From Dactylococcopsis salina PCC 8305 (GTDB taxonomy: Bacteria; Cyanobacteriota; Cyanobacteriia; Cyanobacteriales; Rubidibacteraceae): a stretch of 64,000 bases of DNA. Below are positions 23,838-34,542 of the stretch, piece after piece. Made by a program: the position numbers and the translations under genes. The stretch's first letter is position 1, and each line of letters starts with the position of its first letter. Below the pieces are notes generated by a model that worked only from the letters and a program-made list of their open reading frames with translations, was not told where the DNA came from and did not search any database. The DNA is taken from positions 1,385,840-1,449,839 of the forward strand of contig NC_019780.1 of NCBI RefSeq assembly GCF_000317615.1, read 5' to 3'.

Positions 23838-24959
23838 ATGTCCCAAGATATTCTTCTCATTGGTGGTGGTCATAGTCATGCTATTTTACTACAAAAGTGG
23901 CAAGATCACAACATAAATCAAATTCATCTAAAATTGATTAGTGACACCGAACAAGCTCCCTATTCTGGAATGTTACCTGGTCATGTCGCAGGGCTTTACT
24001 CTTATGAAGAAACTCATATTGATTTGCGTCGCTTAACGAAACTCGCAGCGGCGGAATTTTATCAGGATCAAGCGATTGGTTTAGACTTAAAGCAAAAACA
24101 GATTTTGTGTCGCAATCGTTCGCCAATTCCCTTCGATAAAGTTTCTCTTGATATTGGTTCAACCCCGACTATTACTAGCATTCCAAGTGCGAAAGATTAC
24201 GCGATTCCAGCGAAACCTGTTCCGATTTTCCTAGAAAACTGGTATCAATTTTTAGCCACTGTAGAAGCAAACCCGAATCAATCTCGAAATCTCGCCATTG
24301 TTGGCGGCGGTGCGGGGGGTGTTGAACTCGCCTTAAATATGCAGCAAAGATTACAAAAAAATAGTAACTCAATTACGATTCATTTATTTCAACGGGGAAA
24401 GGAGTTATTACCGCAACAGGGGAAATGGGTACGGAAACACCTTTCTAATCTCTTACAAAAACGAGGAATTAAACTCCACTTAGGAGAAGCTGTAAACGCA
24501 GTATTTCCCGATCGAATCGTCTGTGAGTCTGGATATAATTTAGACACGGATATTGTCTTTTGGGTGACGCAAGCAAGCGCACCGCAATGGATCGCAGAAA
24601 GTGGTTTAACCATCGATGAGAGAGGATTTATCTTAGTGAATGAGTATTTACAATCGGTTTCTCATCCTTTTGTTTTTGCGGCGGGAGATATAGCGACGAT
24701 TAAAAATCATCCTCGTCCAAAAGCGGGAGTCTTCGCGGTGCGACAGGGAAAACCCTTATTTCAAAATCTACAGCGCACGATTTTAGGGAAACCCTTAAAA
24801 CCCTATCATCCCCAGAAACATTATCTGAGTTTAATTGGAACAGGAGACAAAAGCGCGATCGCATCTTGGGGAAATTTTGGTTTTCATTCTCCCCTACTTT
24901 GGCACTGGAAAGACCGCATCGATCGACAATTTATGGCACAATTTTCTCGGAATCATTAA
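23838..24959 (+). CDS. Flavin-dependent oxidoreductase of the SelD N-terminal type
   Basis: A 373-residue protein with the FAD-binding LIGGGHSHAILL at residues 6-17 and a second nucleotide-binding motif IVGGGAGGVELAL at about 155-167. It ends with FVFAAGDIATI and PKAGVFAVRQGKPLF, typical of pyridine nucleotide-disulfide reductases. The GGGHSH opening characterises TIGR03169 proteins, which are often fused to selenophosphate synthase (SelD); here no SelD domain follows. A relation to type II NADH dehydrogenase is also possible. Confidence 0.85.
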   Translation: MSQDILLIGGGHSHAILLQKWQDHNINQIHLKLISDTEQAPYSGMLPGHVAGLYSYEETHIDLRRLTKLAAAEFYQDQAIGLDLKQKQILCRNRSPIPFDKVSLDIGSTPTITSIPSAKDYAIPAKPVPIFLENWYQFLATVEANPNQSRNLAIVGGGAGGVELALNMQQRLQKNSNSITIHLFQRGKELLPQQGKWVRKHLSNLLQKRGIKLHLGEAVNAVFPDRIVCESGYNLDTDIVFWVTQASAPQWIAESGLTIDERGFILVNEYLQSVSHPFVFAAGDIATIKNHPRPKAGVFAVRQGKPLFQNLQRTILGKPLKPYHPQKHYLSLIGTGDKSAIASWGNFGFHSPLLWHWKDRIDRQFMAQFSRNH

Positions 24960-25010
24960 GGGAATATTCCCCCAAACTTGGGGGTTAGGGGGCTAGACCA
25001 TTTTTTCATA

Positions 25011-25328
25011 TTAAGCAACTACTGCGATCGCGCTTTCACTTTTAATTTGTTCTACATCAATTTCGGCTTCCTTTTCTTTTACCGCTAAACGAAAACAGGG
25101 AATCTGATCAGATAGAATTGCACTCGCCATCATTCCTGTGTGGACTTCTAGGATTCCTTCTGGTAACGCCTCAAACATTAAATGTTGTCCTGGAAAAACA
25201 ACACGCTCAAAATACCAGTTTTCCAGATTAGTAATCCGTATCACTTGGATGGAACTGGTGGCATTTAAGTAACAGCAAACGATCGGATCGGAGGGAGTAT
25301 TAGGGACGGGATCAAGGATTTGAGCCAT
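25011..25328 (-). CDS. DUF1830 family protein
   Basis: A 105-residue protein matching the cyanobacterial DUF1830 family: ILDPVPNTPSDPIVCCYLNA, then VIRITNLENWYFERVVFPGQ at about 30-49. It is a small beta-rich soluble protein with no known function. It stands alone between the oxidoreductase and the radical SAM gene. Confidence 0.82.
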   Translation of the reverse strand: MAQILDPVPNTPSDPIVCCYLNATSSIQVIRITNLENWYFERVVFPGQHLMFEALPEGILEVHTGMMASAILSDQIPCFRLAVKEKEAEIDVEQIKSESAIAVVA

Positions 25329-25439
25329 GACAAACGGTTAGTATTATTTACTTAACTTCACACATCTAAACTAACACTTACTGATCCCCACTTGTTGTTA
25401 AGCCTAATACAAACGACTCAATTTAACTTCAACAATTTT

Positions 25440-25531
25440 AACATCTCCCCCATCTCCCCCATCTCCCCCATCTCCCCCATCTCCCCATCTCCCCCATCTC
25501 CCTTGTCTCCCCTATCTCCCCCATCTCCCTT
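25440..25531. repeat. CCCATCTCCC tandem low-complexity array
   Basis: About nine or ten imperfect CATCTCCCC(C) units. The reverse-strand equivalent GGGGGAGATGGGGGAGA is present near 51040-51075. The remainder of the 25329-25675 gap shows no gene. Confidence 0.85.
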
Positions 25532-25675
25532 ACTCATCAGCAATTCCGCTAAGGCTACGTTAAGATATATGAAAATAATGAGAGCGTTTTCCTTGACAGT
25601 TCGTTAAAGTTTTGATGATTTTCCCAAGAACTGCCAACCCCTAGCGTTCAAACTGAACCATCTCCGAAAAAGACT

Positions 25676-27259
25676 ATGACACAAAAAATTCTGTATGTTC
25701 GGCTACCGTGTAACCCGATTTTTCCCATTGGTGTCGTCTATCTAGCGGATCATATTCACAAACTTTTCCCTGAAATTGAGCAGCGCATCTTTGACATGGG
25801 AACGGTTGCTCCTCTTGATTTTGGCGCTTCCCTAGAAAAGTGTGTTGATGAATATCAACCCACCCTTTTAGTCTTCTCATGGCGTGACATCCAAATTTAT
25901 GCACCTGTTGGGGGGAGAGGAGGAAACCCCTTACAATATGCCTTTGAATTTTACTATGCAAAAAACCCTCTGAAAAAACTACATGGGGCTTTAGGTGGAA
26001 TGCGAGTCACCGCCGCTTACTACGGAGAACTTTGGCGCAATTTAGGGTTAATTAAACGAGGCTTAAAACGGGCAAAAAAATATAATCCCCAAGCGCGATC
26101 GATCATTGGTGGCGGCGCAGTGAGCGTTTTTTATGAACAACTAGAAGATAAACTTCCTGAAGGAACAATTGTTTCCGTAGGAGAAGGAGAACTGCTGTTA
26201 GAAAAACTCTTACGAGGGGAAAACTTCCAAAATGAACGCTGTTATGTGGTGGGAGAAACTCAACCCCGCGATAACATGATTCACGAAGCACCAACGCCTC
26301 TGGAAAAAACCGCTTGTGATTACGATTATATTGAGCGGATGTGGCCTGAATTTAAGTATTATCTTCAAGAAAACGACTTTTATCTCGGCATTCAAACTAA
26401 GCGCGGTTGTCCTCATAATTGTTACTACTGCATTTATACAGTAGTAGAAGGAAAACAAGTGCGCGTGAATCCTGCTGATGAAGTTGTAGCAGAAATGCGT
26501 CAACTTTACAATCGAGGGATTCGTAATTTTTGGTTTACTGATGCTCAATTTATTCCCGCGAAAAAATACATTCCAGATGCGATCGAGCTTTTACAAAAAA
26601 TCTATGATTCAGGAATGAATGACATCCATTGGGCTGCTTATATTCGCGCCGATAATTTAACCCCTGAATTGTGCGATTTAATGGTTAAAACGGGAATGAA
26701 CTATTTTGAAATCGGCATTAGTAGCGGTTCTCAAGAATTAGTTCGTAAAATGCGAATGGGCTACAATTTGCGCGTGGTTCTCCAAAACTGTCGGGATTTA
26801 AGAGCAGCGGGTTATAACGAATTAGTGTCGGTGAATTATTCTTTTAATGTGTTAGATGAACGCATTGAAACCATCCGTCAAACGATCGCTTATCATCGAG
26901 CATTAGAAGAAGTTTTTGGTGTAGATAAAGTCGAGCCAGCGATCTTCTTTATTGGGTTACAACCGCATACCCATTTAGAAGAATATGCCCTAGAAAACGA
27001 CATTTTAAAACCTGATTATAATCCCATGAGTTTAATGCCTTGGACAGCGAAAAAACTGTTATGGAATCCTGAGCCATTAGGGAGTTTATTTGGAGAAGTT
27101 TGTCTTCAGGCTTGGGAAAATAATCCCAATGATTTCGGGCGAGAAGTCATGGCAATTTTAGAACAACGTTTTGGTCGCGCTGATCTTGAAGACGCTCTCA
27201 ATGCGCCGATGTCAGGTTCAGTTAGCCATGAGAAATTACCCGTAACCAGCAATCAGTAA
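25676..27259 (+). CDS. B12-type radical SAM protein (photosystem II high-light family)
   Basis: A 527-residue protein with a cobalamin-binding-like N-terminal region (about 1-180) and a radical SAM domain with the CX3CX2C cluster motif at residues 245-252 (CPHNCYYC). It belongs to the cyanobacterial family annotated as photosystem II high light acclimation radical SAM protein. Its exact chemistry is unknown. The FEIGISSGSQELVRKMRMGY segment at about 345-364 is characteristic of B12-radical SAM enzymes. Monocistronic in this window. Confidence 0.85.
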   Translation: MTQKILYVRLPCNPIFPIGVVYLADHIHKLFPEIEQRIFDMGTVAPLDFGASLEKCVDEYQPTLLVFSWRDIQIYAPVGGRGGNPLQYAFEFYYAKNPLKKLHGALGGMRVTAAYYGELWRNLGLIKRGLKRAKKYNPQARSIIGGGAVSVFYEQLEDKLPEGTIVSVGEGELLLEKLLRGENFQNERCYVVGETQPRDNMIHEAPTPLEKTACDYDYIERMWPEFKYYLQENDFYLGIQTKRGCPHNCYYCIYTVVEGKQVRVNPADEVVAEMRQLYNRGIRNFWFTDAQFIPAKKYIPDAIELLQKIYDSGMNDIHWAAYIRADNLTPELCDLMVKTGMNYFEIGISSGSQELVRKMRMGYNLRVVLQNCRDLRAAGYNELVSVNYSFNVLDERIETIRQTIAYHRALEEVFGVDKVEPAIFFIGLQPHTHLEEYALENDILKPDYNPMSLMPWTAKKLLWNPEPLGSLFGEVCLQAWENNPNDFGREVMAILEQRFGRADLEDALNAPMSGSVSHEKLPVTSNQ

Positions 27260-27390
27260 CCACTTATTTTAGGGAACGGTTAATCCCCCCTAACCCCCCT
27301 TCGCAAGGGGGGAATCAGAGGAGTACATAAGATTTAGAATTGCTAGATAAATTCCCCTAATAACTAACAAATAAAAGATTAATAAAAGAT

Positions 27391-28785
27391 ATGTTAGAAG
27401 GCTCAATTTTACAGAAACTTTATACCGCGCATCAAGGAACCGATCGACCCTTAAATTTAGGTGTTTATTATAAAAATACTCTCGTGGCTTTATGTCATGC
27501 TTTAGAAGATTTTATCCTCAATACCAAAAGTTCTCCTCTAGTAATCAGCGCCTTTCAACAGGGAAAATGGTATCTAGAAGAAGCCGATCGCTATGGAGAA
27601 ATTGCCAATCAAGCGCGAAAAATTGCAATTATGGCAGCGCCAGATAGTAGTTTCCATGAACATCCCACCGGTAAACGGGATAACGTTGATTTGGTGAGTT
27701 TAGACGCAGCAACTGATTCCGTAGCGCAAGAATGGCATTTGATGATTTGTTCCCCTAGTTATACGGCGATGGTGCTTTGTCAGGAGTTATCAGAAAAAGA
27801 TTATGGCAGGAATGGACAGCCTAAACATGATTTAGAACGGAAGTTTTACGGGTTTTGGACGTTTGAACCGAAGTTAGTACAAGAAACCATACAACTCGCC
27901 ATTAACCATATTGGAAACTATAATTCCCCTCTAGAAAAAGAGCTTCAACAACACTTTACCGAGATCACAGAACAATTTGGCAAAGTGGAAACAGAAAATA
28001 CAGGGGTAGTGGTGTCGCAAGTGGTGGATTATCTCCAAGATTCCCAAGCGGAACTTCTTAACCAAGAGCAAGCCAGCATCGATCAGCAAAACTCCTATTT
28101 ACCACAATCTCAAGACTTGGATGATAATTTACTCTCCAACGAGATGCAAGCGTTTCTCCGTATGGCGCAACTGATTGATCAAGCGGATATCAATAACCCC
28201 ATGGCAGCCGCCGAAGTTACCGCCCTTGCTGAAACCATGGGACAAGTTTTAGATATTCCTGCTTGGCAACAGAAACGGTTACGATTAGCGAGTTTATTAC
28301 ATCGTCTGGTTGCTACTTTGGGGAGTACCGCCGAAAAAGAGGAAGATCACAAAACCGCTCCTGCTTGTGATTTAATTCCCAGTGTGGAAGCATTACGGGC
28401 AATGCCACAAATGAGCGCGATCGCGCGGTTGATTACCCATCAAACTGAAAACTGGGATGGTAGCGGTAAACCAGGACAACTTGCTCATGATCAGATTCCT
28501 CTAGAGTCTCGGATATTGAGCATTGTGAGTTATTTTCAACATCGGGTTAATGAACTTCGCATGAATGAAAAAAGCCTCGATCAAGAAACCACTCTCAACC
28601 AAGCCTATTCGGAATGTCAAGAACAAGCAAACACCCGTTTTGATCCCAAATTAGTGGAAGCATTGGGATTATTAGTCATGGGATTACAACAAGGAATGAC
28701 CCTCGAAACCGCTCAACCCAAAATCGCCGCTGGAATGTGGCTATTAGATAATCAAGATAATGAACAATTAATCACCAATCAATAA
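27391..28785 (+). CDS. DICT sensory domain protein with degenerate HD-GYP domain
   Basis: A 464-residue signalling protein. Residues 1-150 carry a DICT domain (SILQKLYTAHQGTDRPLNLG, then FHEHPTGKRDNVDLVSLD), a sensor module usually linked to light or redox signalling. The C-terminal third is an HD-GYP-like fold, but the catalytic motifs are altered: HRLVATLG for HDIGKIG and GSGKP for GYP. A GYP-like THQTENWDGS is retained. It therefore probably does not hydrolyse c-di-GMP. The pentapeptide gene follows after 19 bases on the same strand. Confidence 0.8.
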   Translation: MLEGSILQKLYTAHQGTDRPLNLGVYYKNTLVALCHALEDFILNTKSSPLVISAFQQGKWYLEEADRYGEIANQARKIAIMAAPDSSFHEHPTGKRDNVDLVSLDAATDSVAQEWHLMICSPSYTAMVLCQELSEKDYGRNGQPKHDLERKFYGFWTFEPKLVQETIQLAINHIGNYNSPLEKELQQHFTEITEQFGKVETENTGVVVSQVVDYLQDSQAELLNQEQASIDQQNSYLPQSQDLDDNLLSNEMQAFLRMAQLIDQADINNPMAAAEVTALAETMGQVLDIPAWQQKRLRLASLLHRLVATLGSTAEKEEDHKTAPACDLIPSVEALRAMPQMSAIARLITHQTENWDGSGKPGQLAHDQIPLESRILSIVSYFQHRVNELRMNEKSLDQETTLNQAYSECQEQANTRFDPKLVEALGLLVMGLQQGMTLETAQPKIAAGMWLLDNQDNEQLITNQ

Positions 28786-28804
28786 TCAAAACTCATCAAC
28801 AAGA

Positions 28805-29437
28805 ATGGATATAGAAGCAATACGAAGCGGAAAAATTCAAGCACTCGCTGGGGCTGATCTCGAAGACGAAATCCTTACCAAAGCCCACCTCGAAAAAGTT
28901 AATCTTAGTGGTGCAAATCTGGTGGGGGTGGATTTATCCCACGCCAACCTTCAGTCGGCTCACCTCGACGGCGCTAACCTCTTGGGAGGAAACTTAAACG
29001 CCGCCGATGTTCGAGGGAGTTTAGTGGGAGTTAACCTGACGCAGGGAAACCTAGAAGGAACAGACTTACGGGGAAGCAACCTGCGAGGAGCAAACTTAAT
29101 GGGAGCAAACTTATCACGGGTGAGTTTAGGAGGAGCGTTTCTCAGTGGGGCTAATCTCAGCGAAGCTAACCTGCAAGGGGGAGACTTACGCAGTAGTGAT
29201 TTAAGAGGGGTGAACTTTCAAGGAGCAAATTTAAAAGGAGCAAACTTGTCAGAAGCACAGCTACAAGGAGCAGACTTCAGTAATGCCAACTTGGAAGAAG
29301 CAGACTTACGGGGAGCGAACCTTGCTGGGGTTGATTTAGAAGGTGCTAATCTTTTATGTGCCGAATTAGAACGAGCCAACCTCGAAGGAGCAAATTTCAA
29401 AGACACCTGTTTAATCGGAACAGAAGCAGAGAGTTAA
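28805..29437 (+). CDS. Pentapeptide repeat protein
   Basis: A 210-residue protein made almost entirely of A(D/N)LXX pentapeptides from about residue 19 to 205, e.g. GANLRGANLMGANLSRVSLG. These form a right-handed quadrilateral beta-helix. It has no membrane segment or added domain. Function cannot be inferred; some members bind DNA gyrase, most are unknown. Its stop lies within a 46-bp tandem repeat. Confidence 0.95.
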   Translation: MDIEAIRSGKIQALAGADLEDEILTKAHLEKVNLSGANLVGVDLSHANLQSAHLDGANLLGGNLNAADVRGSLVGVNLTQGNLEGTDLRGSNLRGANLMGANLSRVSLGGAFLSGANLSEANLQGGDLRSSDLRGVNFQGANLKGANLSEAQLQGADFSNANLEEADLRGANLAGVDLEGANLLCAELERANLEGANFKDTCLIGTEAES

Positions 29438-29578
29438 CCTGTAGGTTCGGTGGAGAAGACGAAACCCAACAACAATCAGTTAACCTGTAGGTTCGGTGGA
29501 GAAGACGAAACCCAACAACAATCAGTCATTGTGTAGAGACGTTCCATGGAACGTCTCTACACGAAACCCAACAATAAT
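29433..29578. repeat. Two 46-bp tandem units plus palindrome
   Basis: Units of 46 bp (GTTAACCTGTAGGTTCGG..., 29433 and 29479) are followed by GTAGAGACGTTCCATGG and its mirror ACGTCTCTAC at about 29533-29560. The first unit covers the stop codon of the pentapeptide gene. Confidence 0.85.
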
Positions 29579-29593
29579 CGGTTGCCACCCAAC

Positions 29594-30811
29594 CTAATTT
29601 TCCACAGGAAGACGCTCTAACTCCACCGTAATCTCTTCGGTTTCTCCATTACGTTCAATGGTAACGGTAATTTGATCTCCCACACTTTGCTGTTCCACAA
29701 GGCGTTGTACTTCCTCTGATTGTTCCACTGTTTCCCCATTAATCGCTAGAATTACATCCCCTGGTCTTAATCTCGACTTGCTAGCAGGAGAACCATCAAC
29801 CGTTTCCACAATTAACACCCCAGAATCGGCAGTGATTGTAAAATTCTGTTGCGGGAGTTGTTCTAATCGCTGTTTTACTTCTGGAGTCAATGTCACCATG
29901 CGAATGCCAATATAGGGATATTGAACTTCTCCTGTTTCCATGATTTCTTGCGCCACTCTTTTCCCTGTATTGATGGGAACAGCAAACCCTAATCCTTCTG
30001 CTTTACCGATAATTGCTGTATTAATGGCAATCACTTCTCCCCTCGCATTTAAAAGCGGTCCCCCAGAATTGCCAGGATTGATCGCCGCATCAGTCTGGAT
30101 AAATTCCACTCGTTTGTCTGATACTCCGATCGCAGAACTTGGTCTTCCTGTGGCACTAATCACACCGACCGTAACCGTTTCATTTAATCCTAACGGATTC
30201 CCGATCGCGATCGCCCACTGTCCAGGCTGTACCTGATCTGAATTTCCTAACGCCACAGTCGGTAAATTTTCCGCATCAATTTGGATCACCGCAACATCGG
30301 TTAAAGGGTCTTCTCCCACTACTGTACCGTCAAAGGTACGCCCATCTCGTAACACCACCGCCACTTGATCCGCTTTATCAACAACATGAGCATTGGTTAA
30401 AATCTGTCCATCACTACTAACAATAAATCCTGATCCTAACCCTTGCTGAACCCGTTGCTGAGGTGGCGTGGGAATGGAATCACCAAAAAAGCGTTCAAAA
30501 AAAGGACTATTAAAGAACTCAGGAACATTGGTATCCACCACCCGTTTCACATTGACGCGCACCACCGCGGGACTCACTTCATCCACAACTTTGGTGACAA
30601 AATTGGTATCTTCTGGTGTTCGTTCTAAAGGGCGAGAAGATGACTCTAAATTAGAATCAAGATTCGGACTCGGCGCAGACTCAGGGGTATCTGGAGAGGA
30701 CTCGGAAGGGGGTTGAGATTGATTTAAATTTAACTGCGAACAACTACCGATGAAAGCGGTTGTTGTCATTAGGAGGGCTAAAGAAAACTTGGACAGAGGT
30801 TTTGATTTCAT
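29594..30811 (-). CDS. HtrA/Deg-type serine protease, putative lipoprotein
   Basis: A 405-residue trypsin-like Deg protease with one PDZ domain. The catalytic triad is His142 (TNAHVVD), Asp172 (DPLTDVAV) and Ser249 (NPGNSGGPL). The C-terminal PDZ (about 310-395) has SRLRPGDVILAINGE. I chose the ATG at 30811 because the residues that follow form a signal ending in a lipobox-like FIGSC (Cys24). A longer start at 30850 would put 13 extra residues before it. It should act in the periplasm on misfolded proteins. Its longer start overlaps the tocopherol cyclase end. Confidence 0.9.
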   Translation of the reverse strand: MKSKPLSKFSLALLMTTTAFIGSCSQLNLNQSQPPSESSPDTPESAPSPNLDSNLESSSRPLERTPEDTNFVTKVVDEVSPAVVRVNVKRVVDTNVPEFFNSPFFERFFGDSIPTPPQQRVQQGLGSGFIVSSDGQILTNAHVVDKADQVAVVLRDGRTFDGTVVGEDPLTDVAVIQIDAENLPTVALGNSDQVQPGQWAIAIGNPLGLNETVTVGVISATGRPSSAIGVSDKRVEFIQTDAAINPGNSGGPLLNARGEVIAINTAIIGKAEGLGFAVPINTGKRVAQEIMETGEVQYPYIGIRMVTLTPEVKQRLEQLPQQNFTITADSGVLIVETVDGSPASKSRLRPGDVILAINGETVEQSEEVQRLVEQQSVGDQITVTIERNGETEEITVELERLPVEN

Positions 30812-30849
30812 GTTTATGCTTATAATTGCGATCGCGCTAGGAAGAAACA

Positions 30850-31926
<1,077 letters not shown>

Positions 31927-31944
31927 TTAATTCACAGTCTATTA

Positions 31945-32127
31945 CAGTGATCAGTGATCAGTGATCAGTGATCAGTAAGCAGTGAATTAATAATCGATCA
32001 ATCTTTCGCTTTTACTAATCAAGTTTGAGAACTACTGGTCACTGGTCACTGCTTAACTGGTCACTGATTAGTGTTGGGTTTCGTGTACAGACGTTCCATG
32101 GAACGTCTCTACCCAACCTACCTTTTA
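31945..32127. repeat. GATCAGT and TGGTCACT tandem repeats with palindrome
   Basis: The gap between tocopherol cyclase and the GST gene contains GTGATCAGTGATCAGTGATC, CTGGTCACTGGTCACTG and GACGTTCCATGGAACGTCTC. No gene is visible. Confidence 0.8.
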
Positions 32128-32134
32128 CTGGGGT

Positions 32135-32935
32135 TTATTCAATTTCGATCGAGCTTGGGGCATTACCACTACTACTACTGGTAGTGGTGGAAACAGTTGC
32201 TTGACGATACTCACTGTATAATCGATCGCGCCAACTAAAGAAGGGTTCAAACGCGGGATTATCGCCAATTCCAGGTAAGGCTTTTCCCGCGAGTTGATCA
32301 GGAATATCCATGTAGGATTTTTCTGGAAACTTCAGTAATAAACTGAGACTCGCCACGCTAAAATCGGCTAATGTGGGCGTTGCGCCAGTGAGATAGGGTT
32401 GTTCCTGCAAAATTAAACACAACGCTTCTAAATCTTGTTTTAGGCTACCCTCGATCGCTTTTAGAGCCTCACCACCAATTCCAACACCAGTTCCTAACGC
32501 ATCTAATAAATCTGATGGAATTCCACTAACAATGCTTTTCACAAAATCAGGAGTATCTGAGGGTAAAACCGCAGTGCGAAGCGCCTCATTGCGATTTAAT
32601 GCCCCAATAAAGGCTTTCCGACTCTTTAACCCGATCGATTCATCTGCCCATTCTTCCATCAGTAAGGTTAACCCTTTTTCACGGGAAGCGGTAGGAAGCA
32701 AAGGACGTTCTGGGTAATTTCTTTCTAAATACATCGCAATGTCAGTGGAATCAGGAATTACCGTTTCACCATCCTTGAGAACTGGCACTTGTCGCTGTCC
32801 CGACATCTGATAAACTTCCACTTGTCCCATGCCTGGAGTAACTTCAATTTTACGATATTCTAATCCCTTATAATCAAGGAGAAAACGGACTTTTTCGCTA
32901 TATTGAGAGAGTTCAAATTGATAAAGTTCTAACAT
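32135..32935 (-). CDS. Glutathione S-transferase family protein
   Basis: A 266-residue GST-like protein. The N-terminal thioredoxin fold (about 1-75) contains SQYSEKVRFLLDYKGLEYRK, VPVLKDGETVIPDSTDIAMY, where the VP and DS motifs are the glutathione-binding elements. The C-terminal helical domain is followed by a Ser/Thr-rich tail (SSSSGNAPSS). The likely catalytic residue is the Ser10/Ser13 region. Substrate unknown. Confidence 0.88.
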   Translation of the reverse strand: MLELYQFELSQYSEKVRFLLDYKGLEYRKIEVTPGMGQVEVYQMSGQRQVPVLKDGETVIPDSTDIAMYLERNYPERPLLPTASREKGLTLLMEEWADESIGLKSRKAFIGALNRNEALRTAVLPSDTPDFVKSIVSGIPSDLLDALGTGVGIGGEALKAIEGSLKQDLEALCLILQEQPYLTGATPTLADFSVASLSLLLKFPEKSYMDIPDQLAGKALPGIGDNPAFEPFFSWRDRLYSEYRQATVSTTTSSSSGNAPSSIEIE

Positions 32936-33009
32936 AAGTCATTCGGTGCAAGGTTGCTTTCATAAAAGTTAACATTAATAAGGCAATTATGTGAGCGATT
33001 TTTCTAAAG

Positions 33010-33774
33010 ATGATGAATTGGGAAGAGGTTGCGGGAAATTCAGTTTTATTACCATCACAGCCAAAAGCGTTGATTCATTTTTTGGGCGGTGCGTTTGTTG
33101 CCACTGCTCCACAAGTGACTTACAGTTGGCTATTAGAGGCTTTGGCAGCGGAAGGCTATGGCATTATTGCCACGCCCTTTATTAACGACTTGAATCATAG
33201 CGCGATCGCCCAACGGGCTTTAAACCGCTTCGAGACAGCCTATCAACGCTTAGGATTATTTCGGCGCTACCTTCCCATTTATGGTTTAGGACACAGTATG
33301 GGTTGTAAATTGCACCTATTGATTAATAGTTTATATGACGTAAATCGATCGGGAAACCTTTTAATTTCTTACAATAATTATCCCGCCAGACAAGCCGTTC
33401 CTTTTGTGGAACAACTCAACAGTTTAGTTGAGTTTGATCTAGAATTTACTCCCTCACCAGAACGAACTTATGATTTAGTTAGAAACGATTATAAAAAAAC
33501 GAGGACACTTTTAATTCGCTTCCAAAACGACACGATCGATCAAACCCAAGAATTAAAACCCATTTTAGAAGAACGTCATCCCCACTTAGTTTCTTACTTA
33601 CAACTCTCTGGAAATCATTTAACCCCAGTTAACCCTAAAGAATGGAATTGGCAACCTGGCAATAATTTTTCTGTCTTAGATGCCTTTGGACAATGGGTTA
33701 AACAACAATTTTATAGCGATATTACCCAATTAAAAAAAGAAGTTTTGCGCTGGCTTGATCCCATTAATAATTAA
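33010..33774 (+). CDS. DUF1350 family protein (alpha/beta hydrolase-like)
   Basis: A 254-residue DUF1350 protein typical of cyanobacteria and plastids. The segment VIHFLGGAFVATAPQVTYSW-like (LIHFLGGAFVATAPQV, about 20-36) and GLGHSMGCKLHL at about 95-106 resemble an alpha/beta hydrolase, where GHSMG would hold a nucleophile Ser. Plastid relatives support photosystem repair, but no role can be shown here. Two ATGs are in frame at 33010 and 33013. Confidence 0.82.
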   Translation: MMNWEEVAGNSVLLPSQPKALIHFLGGAFVATAPQVTYSWLLEALAAEGYGIIATPFINDLNHSAIAQRALNRFETAYQRLGLFRRYLPIYGLGHSMGCKLHLLINSLYDVNRSGNLLISYNNYPARQAVPFVEQLNSLVEFDLEFTPSPERTYDLVRNDYKKTRTLLIRFQNDTIDQTQELKPILEERHPHLVSYLQLSGNHLTPVNPKEWNWQPGNNFSVLDAFGQWVKQQFYSDITQLKKEVLRWLDPINN

Positions 33775-33785
33775 CCGCAAAAGAA

Positions 33786-34340
33786 AGTAGGTTGGGTGGA
33801 GAGAAACGAAACCAAACAATAATCAGTGACCAGTGACCAGTGACCAGTGACCAGTAGTTCTCAGACTTGATTAGTAAAAGCGAAAGATTGATCGATTATT
33901 AATTCACTGATCAGTGTAAAAAGTAGTGAAGAGAAACGAAACCAACATCAATTAGTTATTGGTCATTAGTCATTGGAAAACCAAGAACAAAGGACAAAAA
34001 TGTAGGTTGGGTGGAGAGAAACGAAACCCAACAATAATCAGTGACCAGTGACCAGTGACCAGTGACCAGTAGTTCTCAGACTTGATTAGTAAAAGCGAAA
34101 GATTGATCGATTATTAATTCACTGATCAGTGTAAAAAGTAGTGAAGAGAAACGAAACCCAACATCAATTAGTCATTAGTCATTGGAAAACCAAGAACAAA
34201 GGACAAAAATGTAGGTTGGGTGAAGAGAAACGAAACCCAACATCAATTAGTCGTAGGTTGGGTAGAGACGTTCCATGGAACGTCTCTACGCGAAACCCAA
34301 AACTAACAAATAACAAGTAACCAATAACCAATAACAAAAA
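33786..34340. repeat. Duplicated 216-bp block of short repeats
   Basis: Two direct near-identical blocks (33786-34001 and 34002-34209) each contain GTAGGTTGGGTGGAGAGAAACG, CAGTGACCAGTGACCAGTGA, and TGATTAGTAAAAGCGAAAGA (in parts). Remnants continue to 34340 with GACGTTCCATGGAACGTCTC. The gap 33775-34542 (768 bp) holds nothing else but repeats and the ssb leader. Confidence 0.85.
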
Positions 34341-34542
34341 TGTTAAGCAGTTACCAGTCGTTCTCAAACTTGATTAGTAAAAGCGAAAGAAAGATTGATC
34401 AATTATTAGTTTACTGATCACTGGTCACTGATCACTGGTCACTGTAAAAGACGATGATTGATCGCTCTAAATGATAAAATTAAAGAGGGAGCAGTGACCG
34501 AAAAAAAACGAAAAAACTCAAACTGTTAAAGGAGGACAAAAA

